A stretch of DNA of 64,000 bases from Occultella gossypii (lineage in GTDB: Bacteria; Actinomycetota; Actinomycetes; Actinomycetales; Beutenbergiaceae): contig NZ_JAGSHT010000020.1 in assembly GCF_019947135.1 (NCBI RefSeq), positions 62,001 through 126,000 on the forward strand, given 5' to 3'. Position 1 is the stretch's first letter. Each line of letters begins with the position of its first letter. The notes beneath the pieces are model-generated. The model saw nothing but the letters and a program-made list of their open reading frames with translations, was not told the origin of the DNA and did no database searches. Position numbers and translations under genes: made by a program. This document shows positions 56,833 through 64,000 of this stretch, one piece after another.

Positions 56833-57437
56833 GACTTCTCCTGACCGCCGCGCGGACCCTGGTGGTTGCCCGCGCGGTCCTTCGTCGCGAGCCGGCGGGG
56901 TGGGTTGGCGGGGCCGACGCGGGTGGGACCCTGATCGTCGGCGGCGTCCTCACGCACCGCGCGGCTGCGGTTGCGCTCCACGAGTCGGGCCCGGCCGGCC
57001 GCGACCTGGGTGTTGATCGCGTTCAGGTCGATCTCGAACTGGGCGAGCTGACGGTCGCAGTAGTCGTCGGCCTCGCGGGACAGCCTCTCCGCGGAGGCCT
57101 TCGCGTCGGCGATGATCTGCTCCGCCTTGGCGTTCGCGTCCTTCACCACGCTCTCCTTGGAGACGAGGTCCGCGGCGCGCTCCTTGGCCTTCTCGACGAT
57201 CCGTCCGGCCTCGGAGCGGGCACGCTCCAGGACGGCGTCGGCGTCCGCGACGACGGTGTCGGCCTGGGAGATCTGGCTCGGCAGGACCGCCTTGGCGGAC
57301 TCGACCAGCTCCAGGACCTCGGCCCGGTTCACCAGCGCGGACGCGGACATCGGCATCGACCGCGCCGAGGCGACCAGGTCGGAGAGCTCGTCGAGGATCG
57401 CGACGAGCGACTCCCCGTGCTCGGCTGCAGTACTCAT
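56829..57437 (-). CDS. DivIVA/SepIVA-like coiled-coil protein
   Basis: In this 202-residue protein, residues 10-150 are a charged helical coiled coil (VAILDELSDLVASARSMPMS, ARSEAGRIVEKAKERAADLV, ADAKASAERLSREADDYCD). A basic disordered tail follows. The position between coaD and the DUF177 gene is that of mycobacterial SepIVA, a DivIVA-domain protein of cell-wall elongation and division. It overlaps coaD by 4 nt. The assignment rests on synteny and coiled-coil pattern. Confidence 0.75.
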   Translation of the reverse strand: MSTAAEHGESLVAILDELSDLVASARSMPMSASALVNRAEVLELVESAKAVLPSQISQADTVVADADAVLERARSEAGRIVEKAKERAADLVSKESVVKDANAKAEQIIADAKASAERLSREADDYCDRQLAQFEIDLNAINTQVAAGRARLVERNRSRAVREDAADDQGPTRVGPANPPRRLATKDRAGNHQGPRGGQEKS

Positions 57438-57958
57438 CTGGGGTCTTCCTTGCTCTCGGTCAGGCGTGCGCTCGGGACGGTGCCCAGCGCGGTGTATACG
57501 GCGTCGGCCACGCCGGGTGGGACGAGGTCGGTGATCTCCCCGCCGTAACGGGCCACCTCCTTCACCATGGAGGAGGAGATGTGCGCGAGGGTCGCCTCGC
57601 TGCTCAGGTAGACGGTCTCGACACCGGCCAGGTGCCGGTTCATCAGTGACATCGGCTGCTCGGAGTCGAAGTCCGCGCCGCCTCGCAGGCCCTTGACGAT
57701 GGCCGACGCACCCAGGTCCCGGCACACGTCCGCGATCAGGCCGGGCGCGGTGAGCACCCGCGCGCCGGGCAGATCCGTGACGGCCGCGGAGAACAGATCC
57801 CGGCGCTGGTCCACAGTGAGCAGGGTGGTCTTGGCGGCGTTGATGCCGATGACCACCACGACCTCGTCGAAGAGGGTGAGCGCCCGGCGCACGATGTCGA
57901 GGTGTCCCAGGGTCACCGGGTCGAAGGAACCCGGGCACACGGCGATTCGAGACGTCAC
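57434..57958 (-). CDS. coaD: Phosphopantetheine adenylyltransferase
   Basis: This 174-residue protein transfers AMP to 4'-phosphopantetheine in CoA synthesis. It has CPGSFDPVTLGHLDIVRRAL at the start (T/HxGH motif), VKGLRGGADFDSEQPMSLMN and HISSSMVKEVARYGG. It is the first gene of the minus-strand coaD-DivIVA-yceD-rnc-mutM run, all overlapping or abutting. Confidence 0.97.
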   Translation of the reverse strand: MTSRIAVCPGSFDPVTLGHLDIVRRALTLFDEVVVVIGINAAKTTLLTVDQRRDLFSAAVTDLPGARVLTAPGLIADVCRDLGASAIVKGLRGGADFDSEQPMSLMNRHLAGVETVYLSSEATLAHISSSMVKEVARYGGEITDLVPPGVADAVYTALGTVPSARLTESKEDPR

Positions 57959-58038
57959 CCCGTTAACGTACCGCCACCGCGGGCCCTGGCCACTTCTGCC
58001 GGGCCCCGCCGCCCACCGCCGAGGCCTGACCCGTCATC

Positions 58039-58053
58039 GGGAAGCGGTTTCTC
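58039..58053. promoter_or_regulatory. Putative operator GGGAAGCGGTTTCTC upstream of the altronate dehydratase gene
   Basis: The GAAGCGGTTTC core lies 58 nt before the UxaA start and reappears as GTAAGCGGTTTCC in front of the DUF6807 gene (60484-60499). Imperfect CG-centred symmetry suggests a LacI- or GntR-type site shared by the two sugar-acid units. Confidence 0.45.
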
Positions 58054-58110
58054 ATATATGGTGGGAACGGTTGCGGCACGTTTGCCGTCCCTCGTCTGCA
58101 AAGGCTCACG

Positions 58111-59658
58111 ATGACCGACCTGCCCCTGCCCCTGCGCGACGTCGCCCTGTTGCTGCGCCCCGACGACTCCGTGGCCGTCGCCACCCGCGACCTCGCCACC
58201 GGAACCTCCCTGACGCTGGCCGACGGCGCACCGTTGACCGTCCTGGTGGACGTGCCCCGGGGGCACAAGGTCGCCGTCCGGGACGTGGCCGAGGGCGGAC
58301 AGGTTCTCAAGTACGGGCAGTCCATCGGCCGCGCGACCGCGCCGATCGCGGCCGGCGAGCACATCCACTCCCACAACCTGGGCATGGATGCCACCGAGCG
58401 CGAACACGAGTTCGGCACCGCCCGGGTCACGCCCGAGGCACCGGCGGACCTGCCCCGGACGTTCCTCGGCTATCACCGCGCGGACGGACGCGTGGCCACC
58501 CGCAACTTCATCGGCGTGATCACGTCGGTGAACTGCTCGGCGAGCGCGGCCAAGATGATCGCGGACCAGTTCCGTGGCGTGGCCATGGACGCCTACCCGA
58601 ACGTCGACGGCGTCATGGCCATCACCCACCAGAGCGGCTGCGGCCTGGTGCCCGCCTCCGAGGGCGGGCAGATGCTGCTGCGGACCCTGCGCGGGTACGC
58701 CCAGCACCCGAACTTCGGCGGGCTGCTGGTCCTCGGCCTCGGCTGCGAGATGATCCCGGTCTCCTCCCTCGCGGAGGGCCTGGACCTGCCCGAAGGGCTG
58801 CTCGTGGAGACCATGACCATCCAGGACAGCGGCGGCGTGCGCGCCACGGTGCGGGCCGGCGTCGAGAAGATCAAGGAGATGCTGCCCCGGGTCAACGAGG
58901 CCACCCGCGCCCCCGCGGACATCTCCCACCTGGTCCTCGGCCTGAACTGCGGCGGCTCCGACGGCTACTCCGGGATCACCGCGAACCCGGCGCTCGGCGT
59001 GGCCTCGGACATGCTCGTGGCGGCCGGTGCGACGTCCGTGCTCGCCGAGACCCCCGAGGTGTACGGCGCCGAGCACCTGCTCACCCGCCGGGCCACGACC
59101 CCCGAGGTGGGTCAGAAGCTGCTGGACCGGATCGAGTGGTGGAAGGCCTACACCGAGGCCGGCGAGGGCACCCTCGACAACAATCCGTCCCCGGGCAACA
59201 AGGCCGGCGGGCTCACCACGATCCTGGAGAAGTCCCTCGGCGCGGTCGCCAAGGGCGGCACGGCCGAGATGACGGCGGTCTACGAGTACGCGGAGCCCAT
59301 CACGGACAAGGGATTCACGTTCATGGACACCCCCGGCTACGACCCGGTCTCGGTGACCGGGCTGGTGGCCGGTGGCGCGACGGTGGTCTGCTTCACCACC
59401 GGCCGTGGCTCGGTGTTCGGATGCAAGCCGACGCCGTCGATCAAGCTCGCCACGAACACCGAGATGTTCGACCGGATGTCCGAGGACATGGACATCAACT
59501 GCGGCCGGATCGTCGACGGCACGGCTTCCTTGGAGGACGTGGGCCGGGAGATCTTCGAGAAGATCATCGCGGTGGCCTCCGGTGAGCAGACCGTCAGCGA
59601 GGACCTCGACATCGGCCAGGAGGAGTTCATCCCCTGGCACGTCGGCGCCGTCACCTGA
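58111..59658 (+). CDS. Altronate/galactarate dehydratase family (UxaA)
   Basis: This 515-residue protein has an N-terminal SAF-like domain (about 1-95: VLVDVPRGHKVAVRDVAEGG) and the two-domain UxaA core (TFLGYHRADGRVATRNFIGV, THQSGCGLVPASEGG, LGLNCGGSDGYSGITANPAL, CFTTGRGSVFGCKPTPSIK). The Cys-rich motifs bind Fe for sugar-acid dehydration to 2-keto-3-deoxy acids. The product could enter the kinase/aldolase operon at 49725. Whether altronate, galactarate or another acid is used cannot be told. Confidence 0.9.
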   Translation: MTDLPLPLRDVALLLRPDDSVAVATRDLATGTSLTLADGAPLTVLVDVPRGHKVAVRDVAEGGQVLKYGQSIGRATAPIAAGEHIHSHNLGMDATEREHEFGTARVTPEAPADLPRTFLGYHRADGRVATRNFIGVITSVNCSASAAKMIADQFRGVAMDAYPNVDGVMAITHQSGCGLVPASEGGQMLLRTLRGYAQHPNFGGLLVLGLGCEMIPVSSLAEGLDLPEGLLVETMTIQDSGGVRATVRAGVEKIKEMLPRVNEATRAPADISHLVLGLNCGGSDGYSGITANPALGVASDMLVAAGATSVLAETPEVYGAEHLLTRRATTPEVGQKLLDRIEWWKAYTEAGEGTLDNNPSPGNKAGGLTTILEKSLGAVAKGGTAEMTAVYEYAEPITDKGFTFMDTPGYDPVSVTGLVAGGATVVCFTTGRGSVFGCKPTPSIKLATNTEMFDRMSEDMDINCGRIVDGTASLEDVGREIFEKIIAVASGEQTVSEDLDIGQEEFIPWHVGAVT

Positions 59659-59676
59659 CCCGCGGGTGGAGTTGCG

Positions 59677-60354
59677 TCATCCGGTCCGGCGCAGCAGCCA
59701 GTCCACCTCGCGACGCAGGAGTTCGATACGCCCGGCTTGGGCGTAGGCCCGTGGGTCATGGCCGAAAGCGTCGTAGACCACGCGGGCGTCGCCATGCTCG
59801 CGCGCCCAGACGAGCGGATGGTCCTGCTCGTCGTGGGTGTGGGTGACGAGGACGGTCACGTCCGGCGCGGTCTCGAGGTAGGAGTACCGCTCGTCGGTGA
59901 CCTCGAAGTCGCCAAGACCCGCGGCGATCGGGTGGTCGGCGCCGGTCACCCGCACCACGGTGGTGTCCAGGGGCGGGTGCATCGAGATACCCGGCACCCA
60001 TCGGCCACCGAGGACCTCGGCCCACTCGGGCGTCTCGAAGAAGGTGTTGGATGCCGCGTGCGTGGCCAGGACCGGCCGGCCGGCGCGAGCGAACCCGAGC
60101 ACCGCCTCACGCGCATGCCCTTCCGCCAGGTCGGGTGCGGGCGTGCTGCCCCCACCGGCATCGACCACGAGCAGGGACACGTCGTCGAACGAGAAGGTCG
60201 CCTCGTCGGTGCCGCTGATCGTGGCGGACAGGCCCAGCTCCCCGAGTCGCTTCACGATCTCGGCCGAGGTGCCCGCGAAGTCATGCCACGGGTCGGCGTA
60301 GCGCCCCACCCCGGTGAGCACGACGGCGGTGCGTGGGTTCTGGTCGGTGCTCAT
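59677..60354 (-). CDS. ThuA-like domain protein
   Basis: This 225-residue protein has a class-I amidotransferase-like ThuA fold: AVVLTGVGRYADPWHDFAGT at the start, LLVVDAGGGSTPAPDLAEGH, THAASNTFFETPEWAEVLGG, and VLVTHTHDEQDHPLVWAREH followed by RVVYDAFGHDPRA. ThuA proteins act in sugar (trehalose, glycoside) use; the reaction is unknown. It is divergent from the DUF6807-oxidoreductase pair across 214 nt that contain the shared operator-like motif. Confidence 0.85.
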   Translation of the reverse strand: MSTDQNPRTAVVLTGVGRYADPWHDFAGTSAEIVKRLGELGLSATISGTDEATFSFDDVSLLVVDAGGGSTPAPDLAEGHAREAVLGFARAGRPVLATHAASNTFFETPEWAEVLGGRWVPGISMHPPLDTTVVRVTGADHPIAAGLGDFEVTDERYSYLETAPDVTVLVTHTHDEQDHPLVWAREHGDARVVYDAFGHDPRAYAQAGRIELLRREVDWLLRRTG

Positions 60355-60483
60355 CGGTCGCCCTCCGGGTCCTGCTGGTGGTCTCGTCGAGTTCGGCGGA
60401 CCAGTGCGGCATCTCGCACGAACCTATCGGTGCCCAGGATTCCCGGTGGCCCCCACCTTGACCCACCGGCCCAAGGGCGACTC

Positions 60484-60499
60484 GGTAAGCGGTTTCCGG
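60484..60499. promoter_or_regulatory. Putative operator GGTAAGCGGTTTCCGG between ThuA and DUF6807 genes
   Basis: It matches the site before the UxaA gene (core AAGCGGTTTC) and lies in the divergent interval, where one regulator could control both directions. Confidence 0.45.
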
Positions 60500-60568
60500 T
60501 AGCATGTCCGCGTCAGCCGTACCCGCACCTCGTCCAGGACGCGGACCCGAGGCAACCGAAGGAGTTCC

Positions 60569-61399
60569 GTGACCGCACTGCACATCGGTGCGCGCGCCGT
60601 CGCCACCTACAACGACGGCCAGGACCTGGCCCAGCACCTCTCCCCACGGCCCTACCTGCACCCGGTGACGACGCTCGAGGGCACCGTGCTCACCGAGGTC
60701 GAACCGGAGGACCACCCTCACCACCATGGGGTGAGCAACGCCGTCGTCGAGGTGAACGGGCACATGTTCTGGGGCGGCGGGTCCTACGTGCATCCGACCG
60801 GCTACGAGCTGCTCGAGAACCACGGCCGCCAGGTGCCGCGCAGCATCGACACCACCGACCACCGCATCACCCAGACGCTTGAGTGGCTCGGCAGCGACGG
60901 CGAGCACGTCCTCACCGAGGACCGCGAGGTCACCGCGGACCTGCTCCCGGAGCACCCGGCCTGGGCGCTGCGCTGGCACAGCACGCTGCATGCCGACGCC
61001 GGTGACCTCGAGCTCGGCTCTCCGGCGACCCGCGGGCGCACCGGCGCCGGGTACGGCGGGCTGTTCTGGCGGCTCTCGGCCGCATCGATCGCCACCACGG
61101 CAACCACGGCCGACGGCGACCCTGCCCTGGGCTCGACGTCGCCCTGGCTCCTGCTCACCCAGGCGCGCGAGAGGGGTCCGGTCTCCCTGTTGCTGGCGCA
61201 GCCCTCCGGGCAGGTGCTGCCGTGGTTCGTGCGAACGGACGGGTACGTCGGTGCGGGACCGGCCATCGCCTGGGACGCGCCCCGGACCATCGCCGCCGGG
61301 ACGAGCCTGGACCTGCACCTGTGGGCGCTGCTCGTGGACGGCAGCCTGTCGCCCGAGACCGCCCAGGCCCACTGCGACCGGCTGGAGCGACTGCCATGA
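60569..61399 (+). CDS. DUF6807 (PmoA-like) family protein
   Basis: In this 276-residue protein, HPVTTLEGTVLTEVEPEDHP followed by HHHGVSNAVV is the hallmark metal-like His cluster of DUF6807/PmoA proteins, along with GGLFWRLSA near 160. These are mostly beta proteins found in carbohydrate and sugar-acid clusters; the activity is not established. Its stop overlaps the oxidoreductase start (ATGA). The GTG start has AAGGAG upstream. Confidence 0.8.
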   Translation: MTALHIGARAVATYNDGQDLAQHLSPRPYLHPVTTLEGTVLTEVEPEDHPHHHGVSNAVVEVNGHMFWGGGSYVHPTGYELLENHGRQVPRSIDTTDHRITQTLEWLGSDGEHVLTEDREVTADLLPEHPAWALRWHSTLHADAGDLELGSPATRGRTGAGYGGLFWRLSAASIATTATTADGDPALGSTSPWLLLTQARERGPVSLLLAQPSGQVLPWFVRTDGYVGAGPAIAWDAPRTIAAGTSLDLHLWALLVDGSLSPETAQAHCDRLERLP

Positions 61400-62553
61400 C
61401 CGCCACCTTCGCCGTCGTCGGCATCCACGGGTTCGGCAGCCACCACCTGCGTGAGCTCGTCGGGCTGACCGCGGACGGCCTCGCCGAGGTCATCGCCGTC
61501 GCCGACCCGCGCGGCGCCGAGGGCGCCGAGAACGTGCCCGCGACGGCCCGTGCCTACCCGGATCTGACCGCACTGCTCGCGGCCGAGAGCCCGGACGTCG
61601 TGATCATCGCGACGCCGATCCACACGCACCTTCCGCTCGCCGTCGAGGCACTGCGGGCCGGCTCCCACGTGCTCCTGGAGAAGCCGACGACGGCGTCCCT
61701 CGCCGAGCTCGACGAACTGATCGCGGTCTCGGCCGAGACCGGCTTGTCGGTGCAGGTCGGCTTCCAGAGCTTCGGGTCGCATGCGCTGCCGGCCATCGAC
61801 GCGCTCATCGCCGGCGGCGAGATCGGCGAACTCGTCGGCGTCGGCGGCGTGGGTACCTGGCTGCGGGACACGCGGTACTACGCCCGCTCCCGCTGGGCCG
61901 GGCGGCGCACCCTTGACGGTGTGGCGGTGGTCGACGGCGCCGTCACGAACCCGCTCGCGCACGCCGTGGCCACCGCGCTGCGGATCGCGGGCGCGACCAC
62001 CTCGGCGGACGTCGCCGAGGTGGTCGTGGACCTGTACCGCGCGCACGACATCGAGGCCGATGACACGTCGGCCGTGCGGTTGCGCACCATGAGCGGCATC
62101 CCGGTCGCGCTCGGGCTCTCCCTGACGTCTGCGACCCAGAGCGCGGCGAGGCTGATCGTGCGCGGCACCCGCGGTACGGCCGAGTTCCGCTACACCGACG
62201 ACGTCCTGACCGTCCGCACGCCCGACGGCGAGCGCACCGAGAGATTCGACCGGACCAGTCTGCAGCGCAACCTCGTCGACCACATCACCACCGGAGCGCC
62301 CCTGCTTGCCGACGCCCGGCACACCGGGGCGTTCATCCGCGTGCTCGAGGCGGTCCGCACCGCGCCGGACCCCGCGCCGATCCCCGCCGAGTTCGTGCAG
62401 TGGCGCGACGACGAGCACGGCCGCCACCCGGTGGTGACCGACGTCGAGCAGTGGTGCGAGCGCGTCGCGAGCGAGTATGCGACATTCACCGAGCTCGGGG
62501 CGCCGTGGGCCAGGAGCAGCTCCCCGACCGGTTCGCAGCAGCCCTCGACCTGA
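61396..62553 (+). CDS. Gfo/Idh/MocA family oxidoreductase
   Basis: In this 385-residue protein the N-terminal Rossmann domain has FAVVGIHGFGSHHLREL and the EKP motif VLLEKPTTASLAELD. A C-terminal sheet domain follows. The family oxidises or reduces sugars and inositols with NAD(P). It is coupled to DUF6807 and next to ThuA, a trio that recurs in glycoside and sugar-acid utilisation clusters. The catalytic His region is altered relative to typical members (TNPLAHAVATALRI). Confidence 0.88.
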   Translation: MTATFAVVGIHGFGSHHLRELVGLTADGLAEVIAVADPRGAEGAENVPATARAYPDLTALLAAESPDVVIIATPIHTHLPLAVEALRAGSHVLLEKPTTASLAELDELIAVSAETGLSVQVGFQSFGSHALPAIDALIAGGEIGELVGVGGVGTWLRDTRYYARSRWAGRRTLDGVAVVDGAVTNPLAHAVATALRIAGATTSADVAEVVVDLYRAHDIEADDTSAVRLRTMSGIPVALGLSLTSATQSAARLIVRGTRGTAEFRYTDDVLTVRTPDGERTERFDRTSLQRNLVDHITTGAPLLADARHTGAFIRVLEAVRTAPDPAPIPAEFVQWRDDEHGRHPVVTDVEQWCERVASEYATFTELGAPWARSSSPTGSQQPST

Positions 62554-62601
62554 TCGGCGAGGGCCGACCGCCCGCAGGCCGAGGACCGCCGCGCCGTTGA
62601 C

Positions 62602-63627
62602 TCAGGCCGGCGCGAGCCGCGCCGACTCGACCGCCGCCGCGGTGTCCTGCGTCACCAGGGCGGCGTTGATCTGTGCACCGGCCCGCATCCCGGCCGCAGC
62701 CGCCGTGATCACCTGCGTGCTCACGTCGGCCACGTTCCCGGCCGCCCAGATCCCCGGCACCGACGTCTCGCCCTTCGCGTCGGTGGGCAGGTACGTCCCG
62801 AACAGGGCCTCGCCCATCCGGAACTCCTCGGCGCTCAGCCCGAGGCCCTCGAGCGGACCGACCGGCGCGAACACCCGGGTCTGCACGGCGAGGGCCGACC
62901 TGGGCACGAACGCGCCGGACGCCAGCCGAACCCCGGTGAGCCGGTCGTCGGCGCTCTCCACCGCGGCGACGGCGCCGTCGACGACCGCGATGCCCCGCGC
63001 CGTCAGCTGCTCCCACTCGGTCTCCGTCGGCTCGAGCACATCGTTGAGGAACAGCGTCACGTCCGCGCTCCACTGCCGCAGCAGCAGCACCTGGTGCATC
63101 GCCATCGGCGAGGACGCGAGCACCCCGATCGGAAGGTCCCGGACCTCCCAGCCGTGGCAGTACGGGCAGTGCAGCACGTCCCGTCCGAAGCGCTCCGCCA
63201 GGCCCGGGACGTCGGGCAGCTCATCGCGGGCACCGGCGGCGAGCAGTACCTGCCGGGCGCCGGTGCGGCGGCCGTCGGCGAGGGTGATCTCGAAGCCTTC
63301 CGTCTCGGCCCGCCCGACGGCGGTGACCGCCCCGGCGGTGATCTCGCCGCCGTAGCCGCTCACCTCGGCGCGGCCGATGGCCAGTAGTTCGCCCGGTGGC
63401 GTGCCCTCACGGCCGAGGTAGTTGTGGACGCCGTCCGCGGGCGTGTTGCGCGGTTGCCCGGCGTCGACGACGAGGACGCTGCGACGAGCGCGGGAGAGGG
63501 TCAGGGCGGCGCTCAGACCCGCTGCCGCGCCGCCGATCACCACCACGTCGTAGCGGCTGCGCAGTCCGGGCGCGTCGGGTGCCGGGCTCGGGCCGGGCGT
63601 CGGGTCTGGGTTCGGATTCGTCTGCAT
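62602..63627 (-). CDS. Thioredoxin-reductase-like FAD/NAD(P) oxidoreductase
   Basis: In this 341-residue protein the FAD dinucleotide fold begins VVIGGAAAGLSAALTLSRAR. The redox Cys pair is in VLHCPYCHGWE, and IPGIWAAGNVADVSTQV-type FAD motif (VPGIWAAGNVAD) lies near the end. The second NAD(P) fold is LPIGVLASSPMAMHQVLLL, with an atypical GXLXXS pattern. Proteins of this group often lack a thioredoxin partner. It is divergent from an XRE regulator. ATG 63627 is chosen, with a Pro-rich stretch before the FAD fold. Confidence 0.85.
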   Translation of the reverse strand: MQTNPNPDPTPGPSPAPDAPGLRSRYDVVVIGGAAAGLSAALTLSRARRSVLVVDAGQPRNTPADGVHNYLGREGTPPGELLAIGRAEVSGYGGEITAGAVTAVGRAETEGFEITLADGRRTGARQVLLAAGARDELPDVPGLAERFGRDVLHCPYCHGWEVRDLPIGVLASSPMAMHQVLLLRQWSADVTLFLNDVLEPTETEWEQLTARGIAVVDGAVAAVESADDRLTGVRLASGAFVPRSALAVQTRVFAPVGPLEGLGLSAEEFRMGEALFGTYLPTDAKGETSVPGIWAAGNVADVSTQVITAAAAGMRAGAQINAALVTQDTAAAVESARLAPA

Positions 63628-63724
63628 GAAGGGCTCCTGGCGTCGGTCGGCCGGGACATCCGGCACTGTTGAGAACTGATCTCGTTTAGTAGTTCACACC
63701 ACACCGCCGCGAGCGCCAACGATC

Positions 63725-63741
63725 TTTGCCGGTCTGGCAAA
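63725..63741. promoter_or_regulatory. Inverted repeat TTTGCC-N5-GGCAAA between oxidoreductase and XRE genes
   Basis: Six-base perfect arms lie 8 nt before the XRE start, a good place for autoregulation and control of the divergent oxidoreductase. Confidence 0.5.
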
Positions 63742-63749
63742 CTCGACCC

Positions 63750-64000
63750 ATGACCTCAACAGCCACCGAACTCGGCGACGTGCTGGACGCCGTCGGCCCG
63801 CGGTTGCGCTCCCTGCGCACCCGCCGCGGCACCAGCCTCAGCGAGTTGTCGCGGACCACCGGGATCTCCGTGAGCACCCTGTCCCGCCTGGAGACCGGAC
63901 AGCGGCGCCCGACGCTGGAGCTCCTGCTGCCGCTCGCCCGCGCCTATCAGGTGACCCTCGACGACCTCGTCGGCGCGCCCGAGACCGCGGACCCACGCGT
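63750..64000 (+). CDS. XRE-family regulator, cut by the right window edge
   Basis: At least 83 residues are present. The HTH_3 domain covers LRSLRTRRGTSLSELSRTTG, SVSTLSRLETGQRRPTLEL and ARAYQVTLDDLVGAP. Proteins with this HTH often carry a cupin effector domain after it, which would lie beyond the window. It is divergent from the thioredoxin-reductase-like gene and shares the palindrome at 63725-63741. Confidence 0.88.
   Translation, partial: MTSTATELGDVLDAVGPRLRSLRTRRGTSLSELSRTTGISVSTLSRLETGQRRPTLELLLPLARAYQVTLDDLVGAPETADPR

Overview
The window is very GC-rich chromosomal DNA of an actinobacterium. A Micrococcales-type genome is the best guess, from the gene order rplU-rpmA-obgE-proB-proA-nadD-rsfS-(histidine phosphatase)-tRNA-Ala, the coaD-DivIVA/SepIVA-like-yceD-rnc-mutM block, GTG starts and many 1-4 nt gene overlaps. 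No species name can be supported.

Layout. (1) 1-7239 is an accessory region. It holds a subtilisin-like protease cut by the left edge, a small XRE repressor co-oriented with it, a divergently transcribed AAA+ ATPase (the pairing resembles the IetA/IetS defence module) and a 1090-residue protein with an N-terminal restriction-endonuclease-fold domain and a long helical-repeat body. (2) 7249-11529 is an insertion pile: an IS3-family element (IS-A) received a second IS3-family element (IS-B) one base from its right tip, and IS-B was interrupted by an IS30-family element (IS-C). All three joints can be read base by base. The island faces the 3' end of tRNA-Ala(GGC), but no integrase or second att copy is visible. 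(3) 11895-16999 is a minus-strand housekeeping run (tRNA-Ala, histidine phosphatase, rsfS, disordered membrane protein, nadD, small membrane protein, proA). (4) 17095-25136 is an accessory block that separates proA from proB. It has a luciferase-like flavin monooxygenase preceded by a 31-codon leader peptide with three consecutive Cys codons, a secreted-lipase-like hydrolase, two flavin reductases, and a tightly overlapped three-gene operon (double-SLATT membrane protein, SLOG nucleotide-binding protein, membrane-anchored TIR-like protein). That operon is the best candidate for a poorly described conflict/signalling system. (5) 25194-35492 carries proB, obgE, rpmA, rplU, peptidase E, an unknown membrane protein and a large RNase E/G. 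A suspicious pure G/C block sits between obgE and rpmA.

(6) 35909-43888 is the cytochrome bd operon cydA-cydB-cydD-cydC, followed by an overlapping two-GAF sensor kinase. cydD carries an in-frame duplicated 63-bp palindromic unit and cydC a (GACAAC)10 tract. (7) 43931-49601 has a secreted protein, then a minus-strand run of NarL/DevR-type regulator, M20 dipeptidase and membrane glycerophosphodiesterase, and a LacI regulator. (8) 49725-53194 is a 2-keto-3-deoxy-gluconate route with two aldolase/kinase pairs. (9) 53355-54487 is a membrane protein plus TetR pair. (10) 54531-57958 is mutM-rnc-yceD-(DivIVA-like)-coaD. (11) 58111-62553 is sugar-acid catabolism (UxaA, ThuA, DUF6807, Gfo/Idh/MocA); UxaA would supply keto-deoxy-gluconate to the kinase and aldolase of region 8. 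(12) 62602-64000 is a thioredoxin-reductase-like flavoprotein divergent from an XRE regulator cut by the right edge.

Genes work together in four visible ways: proline synthesis (proB/proA, now separated), NAD and CoA synthesis (nadD, coaD), oxygen-limited respiration (cydABDC plus sensor), and sugar-acid degradation. All functional calls rest on reading motifs and gene order by eye; no database search was possible.
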